Shown here piece by piece: positions 22,401 to 34,174 of a DNA stretch of 64,000 bases. Each line of letters starts with the position of its first letter. The stretch's first letter is position 1. The position numbers and the translations under genes are program-made. The notes under the pieces are model-generated. The model did not search any database and had not been told where the DNA came from. It saw only the letters and a program-made list of their open reading frames with translations. The DNA lies in assembly GCA_010093515.1 (NCBI GenBank), contig MU001687.1, positions 72,070 to 136,069 of the forward strand, in the 5' to 3' direction. This stretch comes from Lineolata rhizophorae (taxonomy: Eukaryota; Ascomycota; Dothideomycetes; Lineolatales; Lineolataceae).

Positions 22401-25337
22401 CACGTAGAACCATCGGTATTGGTCATCGAATCTCCGAAGGCGTACTTTTTGTTGCAATTGCTGTCCAGTCCTTAGCGAGCGGTTCCAATCCATCATGTAA
22501 TCCTCGCGATCTTCGGGATGTATGGCATCCCATGGCTTGTCCTTCACTTGGCCCTTGTCCTGACCCCGATACACGAGGAACTTCGAATTTGCCCACGTCA
22601 ATTCACCTGTACCTGGGGAGGTGCTAAAAATCTGGACAGGTAGCGAGTCGACAATTGTTCGGAGCAGCTTCCCAGATGGAGGTAACATTTCGGGGCTTTC
22701 AGGCTTTGATGTACGGGCTTGACTATGAGCTTGGACTGGTGTGCGAGGCATCATCGACGTTGACGCAGGGAGAGTCTGGTATGTCGAACTGAAATCAGCT
22801 CCAAACGAGTGTAGCATGGTGTGCGCCTTTGTAGCCTTCGTGGGCGATTTCGTGTTGGCGGGTCGGACAGGGCTGTGGTCTCGCGCGCTAACATTCGTCC
22901 TTGCATCGAAGTAGCTGTCAATACTAGAGGTGGTATCGTGCCCGGGGGTGCTTCCGAGAGTATGTCTGCTTGAGTGGCCGAGGTACGAGGAATGAGCAGG
23001 CTCCCAGCTCGGAGTTCCCGTGATTGAACCCCCTGGGCTACGCGCCGAACGCGAAGAGTAATCGGATGGGCTCGTGATACTACCGGTATTGGTCTCGTCT
23101 ATTTGATCAAGGTCCAGGCGCATAAGCTCCCCAAACTCGTGCGAATCTGACGCAAACGGTGCCAACCCGACCTGGTGATTAGAATGAAACCTCCTGTGTC
23201 CTAAGCCGGTGGCTTGCTTGTGGACAGCATTATACTGTTGAGCAATCGACAAGGACGTCGCAAGATGGGGGCCGAGGCTTTTGAGTGAATTTATCAAGAC
23301 CTGTGGATATGGCACGGTGGAAGAAAACAGAGACAAAATCGCGATTGGTGCTTTCCGTTCTATTACCTTGCCGCTGGTGAGATCCACTCCCTTGTTATTC
23401 TTCGCAGAGCTTATAAGTTGAGCACCGGAAGTTTTCCCTTCGCGCAAATCTGACTCCAGTACGCGCACAGTTTGGGAATGCAACGGATGGATAAGCGGAA
23501 TGTGAACAATGGTACTCGATTTCTCGAGTCCGATTGCCTCCACTTGGTCGTACTTGGAGTAGTCCTGAGTTGACCCTGCCGGATTGAAGGACTCTTCATC
23601 CGCAGTTGTTGAAGAGAAGAACGGATTTTCTTCCTCGTCTGCTCGAATTGCTGGAGATGGTGCAGGCGACTGCGCCCATGGCGACGTTGGATACTGCTCA
23701 TACTCCTCGTATCTGTTGAATGATCGTCTCGAAGGAAGGCCGTGCTTGGGTACCGCTTGGATCGGGTGCTCAGCCCTGACGGGTTCGACCGAATTTGATT
23801 CACTCGACTCGGCAGAATCGGAATGCGAGTCCTTGCGCTTGGCGGGAACATCCGTGAACTCGCGCGTTAAGACAACAACTTTTCCTCGTTCGAGCACTCT
23901 ATTGATACCAGAACTATCAATTAGAGGGTCTACTTCGCGACCAAGTCCACGAAGCATCTCAAACATGGCACGGTAAGGCTCCGAGGGAGCGTCTCCACCA
24001 ACACTTGTAAATTCCGACTCGCTGAAAATGTTTTCGGAAGGCGTCCTAGTCTTTAACGGAGCGGGATGGTCCTTCGCAGAGCCTTGATCAGGGCGCATCG
24101 ACATTTGCGGGGAGTGGCTTGCGGTTCTTAGTGGCCCTCGCGGCCGGCTTATGGGTTTGTTGCTTGCTGGCTTTTCACCTGGTAGATTCCGATGATGCTC
24201 ATAACCTCCAAAGGAATGACGAGACTTCAGGTTCGGCCGCCTGGTTGCTGATGATCGCGCGTGTGCCGCCGGGGAATCTATGGAGATCATGGCAGGGCCC
24301 TGCTGTGGGAAGGGCTTTGTAGCTGCGCTGGGTGGACTCGCTTCTTTGCGGACGTTCTCTGGGAAAGGTACCTCCTTTGGGTGGGAAAGGCCGAATGCCG
24401 CCTTCTGGCCCCAAGGAACATTCTCAATGTCCGAAGGGTCTGCCGGAATGGATAGGGTGGCCCTGTTTGCGCGGAAAGTCTCGGCCATGGTCCTCGTGAC
24501 AACTTCCCACCAAGCCTCAAGGCCAGGCTCAAGATTCAAGTGGAGCACAATTTCGTAAACATTCGGTGTCGGAAACCTAGGATCATCGGGCGCACCGGAG
24601 ACTGCCCCCGGCATGAACGTGCCTGCAGAACCGACAGGTGTGCTGGTATCCGACGCCACGCGCTCCCGCATCTCGCCCTGAGCCGGCTGGGTGACGGGCG
24701 TGGTCGGCGAAAGCGTCGTGAAGGGCTGATGAAATGCCTCGGACCAAATATGCGGCGTCCCGGGCACGTAGGGGAAGGGATACGACGGCGTGCGGAGCGG
24801 CATCTGCCCAGGAGTCGCGGGCACGCTGCCTCGGATAGTCTTCGCAGAATCGGTCGACTCGGTTGATGCCGTCGGCGCGCCGGGGCTGTTGAACGAGGCC
24901 TCGAGCGTGGGCGACGGCGTAGCCGAGCCGGTTTCCTCTTTGATGGGGGAAACCTGTCGTCTGCCGCCCGGGCTGGTCGGTTGCGCGGCGCGGGCGCGCT
25001 GCTGGTTCTGCAGCATCTTCTGGTCTATCGCCTTCCTCAGCTTCTCCACCTCATCCTCGGCGACCGGAAACGGGGCGGCGGGTTGGCCACGTCCGTCACG
25101 GCCCTCGGGCTCGCCCGCGGCGCGGTCTACAGCACGAGCAGCGCCCTCTGCCTGGCCGTCATTGCTGCGTGGCGAGGCACGCCCCGCGGCCTGGCCCGGC
25201 GACACGATTCGGGGGTCGGACGTGCCGGCGCCTGCGGAGACGCCCGAGGCAGAGCGCTGGACGGCGGAGCGCAGCAGGGACGGGGACGGGCGGACCGAGG
25301 AAGAAGACGCTGGCTGTGACGGGTCGTCGCCCTTCAT
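19449..25337 (-). CDS. PAS-containing hybrid histidine kinase
   Basis: Two-component sensor that should autophosphorylate a His and pass phosphate to its own receiver Asp, then through a phosphotransfer protein to a regulator. Exons 19947-25337, 19771-19884 and 19449-19718 give 1924 residues; the start is the ATG at 25337 (MKGDDPSQPA). After about 880 low-complexity residues there are two PAS/PAC modules (about 885-1000: LLRTIVDSLPVQIFS; about 1010-1210: YRALANSSPQIVF). The HisKA H-box is NMSHEIRTPLNG (about 1224). The ATPase domain has VVGNAIKFT, DTGSGF and GGTGLGLAIS (about 1410). The C-terminal receiver has ILLVEDNPTNQM, the acceptor Asp in CDLYMPNKDG and the conserved Lys in VTKPVD. The two introns lie inside the receiver, the second just before the acceptor-Asp segment. 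No membrane segment is seen, so it is probably cytoplasmic. I could not assign the fungal HHK group with confidence. Confidence 0.95.
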
Positions 25338-26775
25338 CCCGGGTGCGATGAAGCTAGGTACAAAGCCGACCACCCCCGTCCGAAATCGAAGAGAGGAGGC
25401 GTCGGCTGACGACGAGGAGAGGAGACATCAGCCGGGCAGCCAGAAGCCGGGCGGGCGATCGCGGCGGCGGTGAGCGGGAAGGAGCAGGTGACGGGGGAGG
25501 CGAAGGGGAAGGGGAAGGGGGGTGGGGTGTGGGGGAGCAGCAGGCCGGGTCGCAGAGCAGCGCGATGTGCGGCGGATGGGGGAGGAGCGAGGGGATGCGA
25601 GGACGACGGGATGGGAAAGGGCTGGCGGAGGCGGTGGTGGGCTGGAGGGAAGCGGTGGGCGCGAGTCGAGCGCCGGGGCCGGGGGCGGGTGCGGCGGCGG
25701 CAGGCAGGCGCGGGCGCGCGTGGGAGGAGCGAGGGAGGAGAGCGGCGATGGAGAGCGGCAGAGGGAGCGACGAGAAGGGAATTGGGCATCTGGCGCGCCC
25801 CAGGTCCAACCGCTTGCCCTGTCCAAGCAGAAGGGCGGGCCCACCCAGGCCGTGGGCGCGCAATGACGTCGCGCGTCGCAGGCAGCGCCGCCCGCCAATC
25901 GCCGGGCGGCGGCCGGCTCGCCGCCACGGCCACGCCGCCGCGGGCCCGTTGCGCCTGCCCACCGGGCGGCGGGTTCGATCTCCTCGCCGGCCGGCCTCCA
26001 GCGTGGAGCTCTCCGTACGCGCCTCCATGTCAGCTACCTGCCCGGCCTTTTCGAGCCGCGGTCTAGGCAGGCGGTGCCCCGCGGGAGGTTGACCCCATTC
26101 GACCCGCGCGGGCGGCCGGCGGCGAGACGGGCACGCTCCCGAGAATCCTTGGCCGAGCGGCGACGACGTACGCCAAGCCCCGGCCTCGTGCGCCAGCGCC
26201 ACGGACCCTTTCCTCGCGCTTCCGCGGGACGGCGGCGTGGCTGCCTACCAAGGAACCCGCCTAAAGTCCTTCCGTACGCAGCAGACAGGCAATGCGCGCT
26301 CCCGTCGCAACCTGCCCTGGGCCCATCACTATCGCGCGACCCCGCCGCGGCCGCTCCCCCCGCTGTTGCGTGCCTGGCCCTCCCGGCCATGCAGGCTCGG
26401 CGTGTCGTGCAGTCCGCCGCCTCAACTCCCGGTTTGCAGCTCCATGTGTACCTTGTGCGTTTTACGTGCCTAAGGTGCCTGGGTGCCTAGGGTCATAAGC
26501 ACTGAGCGAGCACCCATCACCGCTTCTTCGCAATCTGTCGCCTGCACTCAATATTCGCTCGGCCGCTTGCGGCCGGCCTCGACCGACGTGGAGTTACGCT
26601 ACCTACACATCCGCTACGTGATCCCATCTATTTAGCAGGCAGAGCCCCGGCCCCTCTTTTCCCGTTAGTAGTGATGATCGACCAACTCCAGCGCCCTAAC
26701 GTCCCTCTCCTCCAACGGCCGACTTTGCCGGCCCCCACCCGACCCGCTCCCTGCACCTCACGCGCCTGCCGCGGC
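25338..26775. other. Long GC-rich upstream region of the histidine kinase
   Basis: About 1.4 kb, very GC-rich between 25400 and 26250. Several long frames overlap on both strands here, as expected from base composition; none shows a family signature. It probably holds the kinase promoter and leader plus the 3' untranslated region of hym1. Short GTGCCTAAGGTGCC/GGGTGCC repeats occur near 26465-26492. Confidence 0.6.
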
Positions 26776-28219
26776 CTATACATACGTGTCCGGGAGCTGG
26801 TTTACTTGCCACAGTAGAAAGGTCCGCTCGTCGAGGAACTGGTCGTCATCCCGCCGATCGTCCAAGAAGGTCGGCAGAAACTTGAGCATGCGCGCCTTGT
26901 TGTTGATCAACAGCCGCTCCACCTCTGGCGACTTGGTCGGGTTTGCGATGAAGATCTAAAAAGAAAAGCAACCGCAGAGACAGTCTCGTCAGCCTCGCCT
27001 GACCTTTGCGGCTCTTGGTTGATTCCGTCGTGGTGTTCATTCACCCCCTCTCGTCTACTTGCCTTGAATATGTGAAAGCTCTCGTACTGGATCATCTTCC
27101 TGTAGTCCCGGAGCAAGGTCATAAAAATCTTCAGGAATTCAGCTGACTGCACGTAACGCGTCATGACGTTGTAGTTTGCTCGGTCGAGCAGGACCTCGCC
27201 TAGTAACCTCAGCCCTTGTCTCTTCGTTACATAGCTCCCCTGCTGAATAAACGCCGTGTGATACTTGTGGAAGAAAGTCTCAAAATTTGTTTGCAAGTAC
27301 GTAGCAACCAGCTGCTTGTGAATGGTGAGGATGTCCTGCCATCGTAAGCAACCATGCCTGCCGCTTTTGTGGGACGTTGCCCTACCCTGAACGTGTTGAA
27401 TGCGTCGGCGCTAACTTCAAACTCCCTCTGGTGGATCCAATTGAAGAAGTTCCAGAATATGCCTTCTTCGGACGTCGGAACGGTTGGATCGATCCGATCA
27501 AGGTCGCGTGGACGACCGTCATCAGTTGGCTCATCGTATAGCACTAGGGCGGTGATCGCATCGTATTTGAGAGCCTCCCGTAGAGCCGCACCGCAAGGAA
27601 AGGCGCTCTCACGAGCGTTGTAGCCTAGGCAGAACTGCCGGACGAGCCCGGGATCATCCTTTACGATGTAGTGTATGGCTATAGGTTCCCCGGCAAGGTC
27701 TCCGGGCCGCTTGTACCGTAGGACGTTCGTCAGAACTACCTGGGCATCTTTCCGGGCCTCGAAATGGAGTAGTTTGACGTTGAGGATGAGCTCCCGTAGG
27801 ACATCCTCCTGTAGAATGAGCTCGACGACCTGAAGGACCTGCTCGGGATTGGGCTCAACTTCTGTCGTTTGTAAGCATGCGTTGGAAGACGGCAGCGACG
27901 CACAGTGACAAATGGTAGCTGCAGGATGCGGAAGGTGTTGGACCCAGTCTCACCAGTAGTTCCTTGTAGCATGACCTTCATCAAGGCAAGGTTGCGCCCA
28001 GTGTCGTTGGCGACCTGCGGCCACCAATTCCACTTGTGTTAGCAGTCTAGCTCTCCGGGACCACGTGCCAAGCTCGTCCGTTTAGGGAAGCAAGACCACC
28101 TTTTCTACGGCAGGCGTATTCTGTAGCGATATTGAGTGGAATCGTTGTAATAGGTCCCTTGTCGTCCTGACCACATCCACGGCCGACTTCTCCCTACTAC
28201 GACCAAACAGGAACGCCAT
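26776..28219 (-). CDS. hym1: Mo25/Hym1 family scaffold protein
   Basis: Scaffold that in fungi works with the Ste20/GC-kinase and NDR kinase (RAM/MOR) pathway in polarity and septation. Five exons (28100-28219, 27954-28014, 27386-27861, 27063-27335, 26776-26955) give 369 residues, close to known Mo25 proteins. The start MAFLFGRSREKSAVDVVRTT is the family N-terminus. Further matches are GRNLALMKVMLQGT, EPNPEQVLQVVELILQED, LYDEPTDDG, EGIFWNFFNWIHQREFEVSA, YVTKRQGLRLLGEVLLDR, NYNVMTRYV, MIQYESFHIFK and IFIANPTKSPEVERLLINN. The armadillo-like helical repeats run the full length. The fourth intron (26956-27062) begins with GCAAGT and ends TTTTTAG, a GC-AG intron. The first donor (GTGGTC) is also weak. 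Orthologues are hymA of Aspergillus and hym-1 of Neurospora. Confidence 0.95.
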
Positions 28220-28932
28220 ACTCGCTTTCCAAGACCATCAGAAGCGTCGGGTGGCGGCAGAACCGCGGATCTGTCTCTTAGCGGCGCTCGGCGGCGGGCA
28301 GCAGATTCATGCTACGATCGGAGCGAAGACGTCTGTCAAGCTGGTGGCTATGGCCGGCTCGAGTATACACAAGGCTGGAGGGCGGAGAGGCGAAGATTCG
28401 GGGCTGAGGACGTGCTCGAGAGCAATCGGCGGACTCTGGGTCGAGTGTCGCGGTTGTTTGTGAGGGGCACGGAAACGCGAAGGTGAGACAAGACTCAGGC
28501 AGTACTACTAGGCAACTACTACGTAGGGTGCCAAGGATCGCCGCTGGCTCGGCCTCAGCCCGGATCCGCGCGAGTCCTTGCTCGCTGCCAACGCAGCCGA
28601 CCAATCAGAGCGGTGCTCATCTGTCTGGTCCTGAAACTACGCCAGGTACGTATGTACCCATCGAGCTATCCTCGGTGTGAAGAACTGTGAAAGCAGCAAG
28701 GCGAACGGCGACTGCAGCAACGACGCTATGCATTCCCGGTACACGAAACAATTTCTAATTGCTATGCGTAGGCCACTCGGGATATTTTGGTGGTTCTAAC
28801 CGCTACTACACGAAGCGTGCTTACTCGCCAGCCGCATGGGGCAAGGTATATATGATATCGAGGTACGTAGTACCAAACTACCCAGAACGCTAGCTGACCG
28901 CCGAATCCAACTGCATGTAGCTCAGAATGTGC
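28220..28932. other. Intergenic, hym1 upstream / kinase downstream
   Basis: About 700 bp containing the hym1 promoter and the 3' region of the next minus-strand gene. ACTACTACGTAGG at about 28515 is a short palindromic motif of the kind common in this window. No gene is visible. Confidence 0.6.
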
Positions 28933-30396
28933 CTACGACTCTACAAAATATGGATGCTGCAAAGCCTGGGTGGCTATTAGCATGTGAGGTCGCGCACGTG
29001 GGAAAAGCAGTACTACACCTGTTCTGCCGGCAGTCTCTCAGAGCTTTGGTACCTGACCAACTGACTGACAAGGTCTCTCGCCGTATCGGGTGTGTTGGGA
29101 AGAAGTTTGGACCACCCCTTTGGCTGGTAGTCGTAGAAGACCATTTTCCCCCAGTCAGGAAACAAAGCGGCTTCCTGCTAAGATTAGAAGGCTAAATCAT
29201 CGCATCTGGGATTGGTGAGAACTGACTGGCCAAGTTTGCAGGTCAGGAGTCCCAAGGCTGTCGAATATACTGTGGATAAGCGCCAGCTCACTTCCAAGCT
29301 CCCCAGAGTCGAACAGCGTATCATGACTCCCATCAGTCACCTCGGCAACCACGCAGCCAGCAGCCCAAAGGTCCAACGTGTGATCGTACCGTGTATTTCC
29401 AAACAAGAGTTCCGGCGGCCTATAACAGGTCGTCCCTACGTCTGTTATTTTCGCGTCTGCAGGCTCCGAAGGAGGCTCGTCTTGTGACCAGGCAATCCCG
29501 AAATCAGCCAGATACGCGGGCCCCGTTGGAGACTTCAACAACACGTTGGAAGGCTTGATGTCTCGGTGAATGACGTTCAACGAATGGAGATACGCGATCG
29601 CGCTGAACAAATCGCGGAGGCAAGTTTTGGCTGCCTCATGTTTAAAGTCTCGACGTCTGCATGCGGTTGCCAGATCGCAGGGCATGAACGGGAACACCAA
29701 AACAAGGCGTCCTCCCGGCTGGCTGAAGGTTTCAATCAGTGGAATGACACTGGAGAACCTCAATTTTACGAGCATGCGCGCCTCGCGCTCGGAGTCGTGG
29801 GGCGGCGTCATCGCCGAAGGGAAGGTCACTTTGAGGGCGACGACGTGTGTTGAACCGGCGGAGCCGGCGGGCGCTTCGGCTGGTACTTCTGCCCGGTAAA
29901 CGCTGGAAAACAAGCCATCCTTGTGATGCGTGGCACGAGCATATTTGCCAATGGCCAACCCGTCCGCGTCCGGGAGGCTGTCGTCGGGGCGGCCTGTGTC
30001 TTGCGCGTCCGAGTGCCCATGGTCAAGGAGCGCGTCAGTCATGCGCTGGCAGCGCTCTTCGTAATCTGACTTGTGCACGTTCAGCGGCGCAAAAGCGGCA
30101 ACGGTGCAGGAGGCGAGCCTACTTTTGACGAGGCTGCTTCGAAGATTTCCGCCTCTATGTCCTTGGCCTGCTGCTGGGCCGTGGCAGGCTCGGTCGCCGG
30201 GAATGCAGCCCTAAAGGACGAGCTTCTGGGCCGCAAGACGTCGTGAGCGCGCATGTCAACGGGACTAGCGGCCAGCACACTGACGATGTACGCCCGCGAG
30301 CGGCCATCGGGGGCAGTTGCGCACGTGCATTTTCACCACGGCGGACAGCCTGTCCGCGAACCCAAGGCTAGCACGCCAGTCGTCTGACTCGGCCAT
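28933..30396 (-). CDS. CDK-family Ser/Thr protein kinase, CAK/Csk1-like
   Basis: Probable CDK-activating or related cyclin-dependent kinase. Clear exons are one ending at 30123 (…QQAKDIEAEIFEAASSK), then 29227-30069, 29019-29174 and a 24-nt last exon 28933-28956. The kinase domain shows VVALKVTF (ATP lysine), VIHRDIKPSNVLL (catalytic loop), LADFGIAW (DFG), VGTTCYRPPELLFGN in place of a classical APE segment, and DLWAAGCVVAEV. The spliced C-terminus is PDWGKMVFYDYQPKGWSKLL followed by LPAEQHPYFVES. The last exon is favoured because CTAAT and TTTGCAG signals precede HPYF, a usual kinase ending; otherwise the protein stops two codons after the GTGTAG donor. The 5' end is less sure: an ATG at 30396 opens MAESDDWRASLGFADRLSAV, which looks family-like, but I could not find a frame-consistent intron joining it to the 30123 exon. 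YRPPELLFG is typical of Csk1/Cdk7-type kinases. Confidence 0.8.
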
Positions 30397-31126
30397 GGCA
30401 GAAGAATCCTCCGGGCGCGGGAATTCCGGCGTCGTCGACGACGCGGTGGCCAGAAAGCCGAGAAAGGGACGGGCGCGGGCGACGACTGGCTTGTTCACCG
30501 ACTGACAAACTAGACGCATGCCTGCCACTGCGTGGCCGCGACGGGACGAGCGCGGCGGGCGTGCTGGAGGTGTTGATGCGCCGTGCCGTGTCTTCGGAGC
30601 GCCTCGGGCGCCGGCCGAGTCCCACTTTTCTGCAGCCCTGCCTGGGACCGAGAGGCGCCTGCCCCGTAGCACGGCGCACCAAGCTTGCTGCGTGCGCGCC
30701 TCCCTAGTTGCACACACCTACCCAACTGTTGCCAACCTTAGTGCCCAGCTCCCCGCTGCTCGCCTTCGCCGTCCGTTCTTCGGGCACGGCCGTCGTGGGC
30801 TTCACCTGTCGAGCGTCCAGGCACGCGTGCGTCTCTGGTGGCGCCGGCCGGGCCCTGGCGTCGTTACTAAGGCCGCGCGTGCGTGCAGATTCTTCGGCTC
30901 ACCCGTCAAGGGGCGCGACAGACCAGAGCCGCAGCTTGCAACGTCGCCGCCTCCGCCGACTCCCGCGCTGGTCGCCCGCAGCGCCTCGTATCCTCCTAGC
31001 GCCTTCCGGCGAACGCGCGGCGGCTCCCGCTATTGCCGCTCACCACCCTCAGGTCACCGGACGCCCGGCCGTCCTGCCCCCTTCTTCACCTCCATCGCCG
31101 TTCCTCTTCCGTCGTTGTCTGCGGCC
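30397..31126. promoter_or_regulatory. Divergent promoter, CAK-like kinase / syp1
   Basis: The 730 bp between divergent start codons are GC-rich and carry no gene with a family signature. Pyrimidine-rich sequence (CTTCTTCACCTCC, TTCCTCTTCCGTCG) lies just upstream of the syp1 ATG. Confidence 0.55.
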
Positions 31127-34100
31127 ATGGATCGGCAGGAGTACCCGGCCCTACTGGTATGTCGATGCGCCTCTGCGCTGCGCCGCTCGCCTTCCCCCGC
31201 GCTAAGCCGATGCTTCGCAGGCATCTCTCCAGCCTGGCCAAGCGGTCACAGTGCTCAACGATCGCATACGGCACATCACTAGGCTCAATACCGACGTCGC
31301 CGACTGGTTGCAGGTGGGTGGCCCGGCCTCACAGCTGCCTGCCGGCGTCATGTCGCTGATTCCATCCCTGAACAGGAGCGTCGCCGCATCGAAGAGGGCT
31401 ACGCGCAAGCGTTGCGCAAGCTGTCCAGAAAGCAGCCTCCCGATGAGTCTTCGGAGCTGGGGTACGTGTCCGCCGCTCCTCAATTGCGATGCGCAGCCGG
31501 AATTGATTGTGCGACAGCGTCTTTTCGACCCCGTGGCAGAAGATCGTGAGCTCCACGGAGACTCTCGCTGACTCCCACCACACCCTCGCCCAACGGATTG
31601 AGGCCGACGTCGAGCGACCCCTGCGCGATTTCGCCGCGTCAAATGGAGAGATGCAGGCTATGTCCAACATCTCGGGGAACCTGGCGTCGCTGGCAAAAGA
31701 CGTGGAAACGGCGCAGAAGAAGGCGGACAAACTGAAGGATAAAGGTGTCAAAGCCGCGACTGACAAGGTTGCGAGTGCCGCGTCTGACGTGGAGAATGCT
31801 ACGTCGCAATGGGAGTCCCAAGCTCCTTATGTTTTCGAGAAGCTTCAGGCTATCGATGAGAGCCGATGCAATCATCTTCGGGATGTGCTAACCCAGTTCC
31901 AAACGCACGAAGTCGACCAGGTTGACAGGGACAAGGTCACGACGGAGCAATGCCTCAATGTTCTGCTCAATATAGAAACTGCGGATGAGATCAAGACTTT
32001 CACTCTTAAAGTTTCGAGTGGTAGGCCGCCTCGAACAGAACGACAAAAGAGCCGGTCGGGCCCGCCGCCCAACCAAAGCAGTGTCTCTAGCCCGCCGGCA
32101 CCAGCACCGACTATCAATGCTGATGATGGTTCAAGTCAGAGATCCGGTTCTGGTATTTTTTTTTATCACTTGCCATCAGCAAAGAGCTTGGCTAACTTGT
32201 CGCAGTCCAAGAACAGAAGCACGGCGGCTTCAGTGGCCTAAAGCGGCTTGGAACGGTGCTCCGCAGCCGCCGCCATAGCACTCACCCGTATGGCCGGGGA
32301 GCCTCGCCTGAGAGGAAGTCGTCCTCGAACATTGGAGGTCTAAGCCCCTTCGGCTCGCGTAGTGCCCGCGCCAGAGACCTACAGCCTCCTTCCGAGCAAC
32401 CTAGACCGCCATCCCCGCTACGGGAACAAGCCGAAGTACAGCAACATGGAACGCCGCGTGCCTCGGAATCATCATCTTCTCCGCGCCAAACTCGTTCTTC
32501 TGCCGACAACGTCAACGGCTCTGTAGCGGAAAGCTCTCGGGAGCCAGCTGGTGGCTCCACAAACGGCGCGACACCAACGGATATTCCGAAATTGCAAGAA
32601 CCTTTGCAGCCGACGCCCGCGTCTGGCCCCAGTGTTGAAGTTAGTGTCAACGCGTACCCTTTTTTACCTGTTGCGGCCTATTTTTCGCCCTCGCTGATTC
32701 TGTTTGCAGCCCCAAAAGGATTCCGAGGGATTTTCGGTGCCACAGTCCGCTACGGACGCAATAACAAAAGCTGAAGAAGAAGCCGCGAGGTATGTATGCT
32801 TAGTATCCACCACGCTTTTTAGGCAACTAACGCGTTTGTAGTGAGGCACCCGCTCCACAATTCAAAGTGGACATTCGAAATGCGCCTATTCAAGAAGAAG
32901 ACGGCGACGCCGAAACTGCACTGGCAAACGTTGCCAATACGTTGCGAGCAGTGAGATAAACCAGCTCCTCAAGATGCAAAATGGCTAGTATTTTGCTAAC
33001 GCGCCGGCAGCAAGCTACAATGCCGAGGAAATCAGGAACAATTCGAGGCCGTCGAGACGTTCGCACCACAATGTTCGTCCCCTCGCCGCAACAACCGGAG
33101 CTTTCTAGCTCAGAGAGTTCCGTGCCCCAGCCACCCGCATCGCCGGGAACTGCACCATCACCTCCACCTTCAACAGGTCCCCTTCAATCCCCATTCAAGC
33201 AAGCTCATCGGTCCGCTTTTCTTGGTGACGATCACGCGGCTTCCGACACGCAATCCGTTCGTTCAGGACGGTCTCTAAGCAGTGCAGCAAGCGCTACCAT
33301 AAAGCACCCTGAGATGCATAGTCCTGGCTTAAATTCGTCTATCGTGGAATCTGTGAGCGCTTGGTTCGAGGGCGGAAGCCTGACGAAAGCGGCCGTTATA
33401 GGGGAGCTCGCTCTGGCTTACAATCCGGTGGACCTTTCGGCACCATTCGGCTCGGAATTGATACGACTCGAGAATTTCTCAATCCTTGAGAAAGTTGCTC
33501 CCAACCCGGCTTTTATAGAGAGCATGGCCGACAAACCTGGAACATACACGATAAAGAACTTATCCAGCATCACCAAAACGGCCGTAGCTTTCAAATATCA
33601 AGTTCACCTCGACGAAGGGTCCTTGGCGTCGTACGCGCCGTTGCAGCTCACGACGCAATGGAAGACAGAACCTACTTCTGTAGCCCTCATTATTAGTTAC
33701 TCTTTAAATCCTGCCTTCTCCGCGAAGGCCGGGGTTTCGAGTATTCGGATGAGCAACGTCGTTATACTAGCTCATCTAGAAGGTTCTATGGCAACGTCCT
33801 GCCAGTCGAAGCCGCAAGGGACATTCTCCCGGAAGAGGTCGCTACTCTACTGGCACCTAGGCGATGTTAAGTTGGTTGTGGATCAGCCGGATAAGTCGGA
33901 TCAGTCGAATCAGTTGCGCGCTCGGTTTAGGACTGAGTCAGAGGGCAAGGCCGGAAACGTAGAGGGAAGATGGGACATTGAAGGGGAGGACGCGGCTGGC
34001 TTAGGAAGCGGGTTGAGTGTTAGCCAGCAAAGTACAACGACCGAGGCGCCGGCTGCAGGTGCCGATGCGTCAGATCCCTTTGCTGATGAAGGATCGAGCG

Positions 34101-34174
34101 CGAACCCGGAGGCAGCGTGGAAGGACGTGTCCACGGTCCGTCGGATAACCAGCGGAACATATGTATCAGTTTGA
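31127..34174 (+). CDS. syp1: Syp1 muniscin: F-BAR and mu-homology endocytic adaptor
   Basis: Early endocytic adaptor that bends membrane with its F-BAR domain and binds cargo through a mu-homology domain. Eight exons (31127-31156, 31221-31313, 31376-31461, 31518-32152, 32206-32639, 32710-32789, 32842-32950, 33011-34174) join in frame to 876 residues. The F-BAR part covers about residues 1-265: MDRQEYPALLASLQPGQAV, DWLQERRRIEEGYAQALRKL, FSTPWQKIVSSTETLAD, a coiled region, EQCLNVLLNIETADEIKTF. A Ser/Pro-rich linker follows (about 270-600). The C-terminal domain covers about 605-876 (SIVESVSAWFEGGSLTKAAV, IGELALAYNP, LLYWHLGDVKLVVDQP, RARFRTESEGKAG). In yeast Syp1 also regulates septins. The architecture is complete. 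Small exons of 30, 80 and 86 nt are all supported by frame and GT-AG signals. Confidence 0.93.

Noticed and set aside
25338-25373. Extension of the histidine kinase frame upstream of 25337
   Set aside because: The upstream initiation codon would be GTG; the ATG at 25337 is used instead.
24790-25473. Plus-strand frame over the histidine kinase start
   Set aside because: Antisense to the disordered N-terminus of the kinase, a composition artefact.
25965-25990. GGGTTCGATCTCC resembling a tRNA B box
   Set aside because: No A box at a suitable distance and no cloverleaf. It lies in GC-rich promoter DNA.
31985-32278. Plus-strand frame overlapping syp1
   Set aside because: An out-of-frame shadow of exon 4 and exon 5 of syp1.
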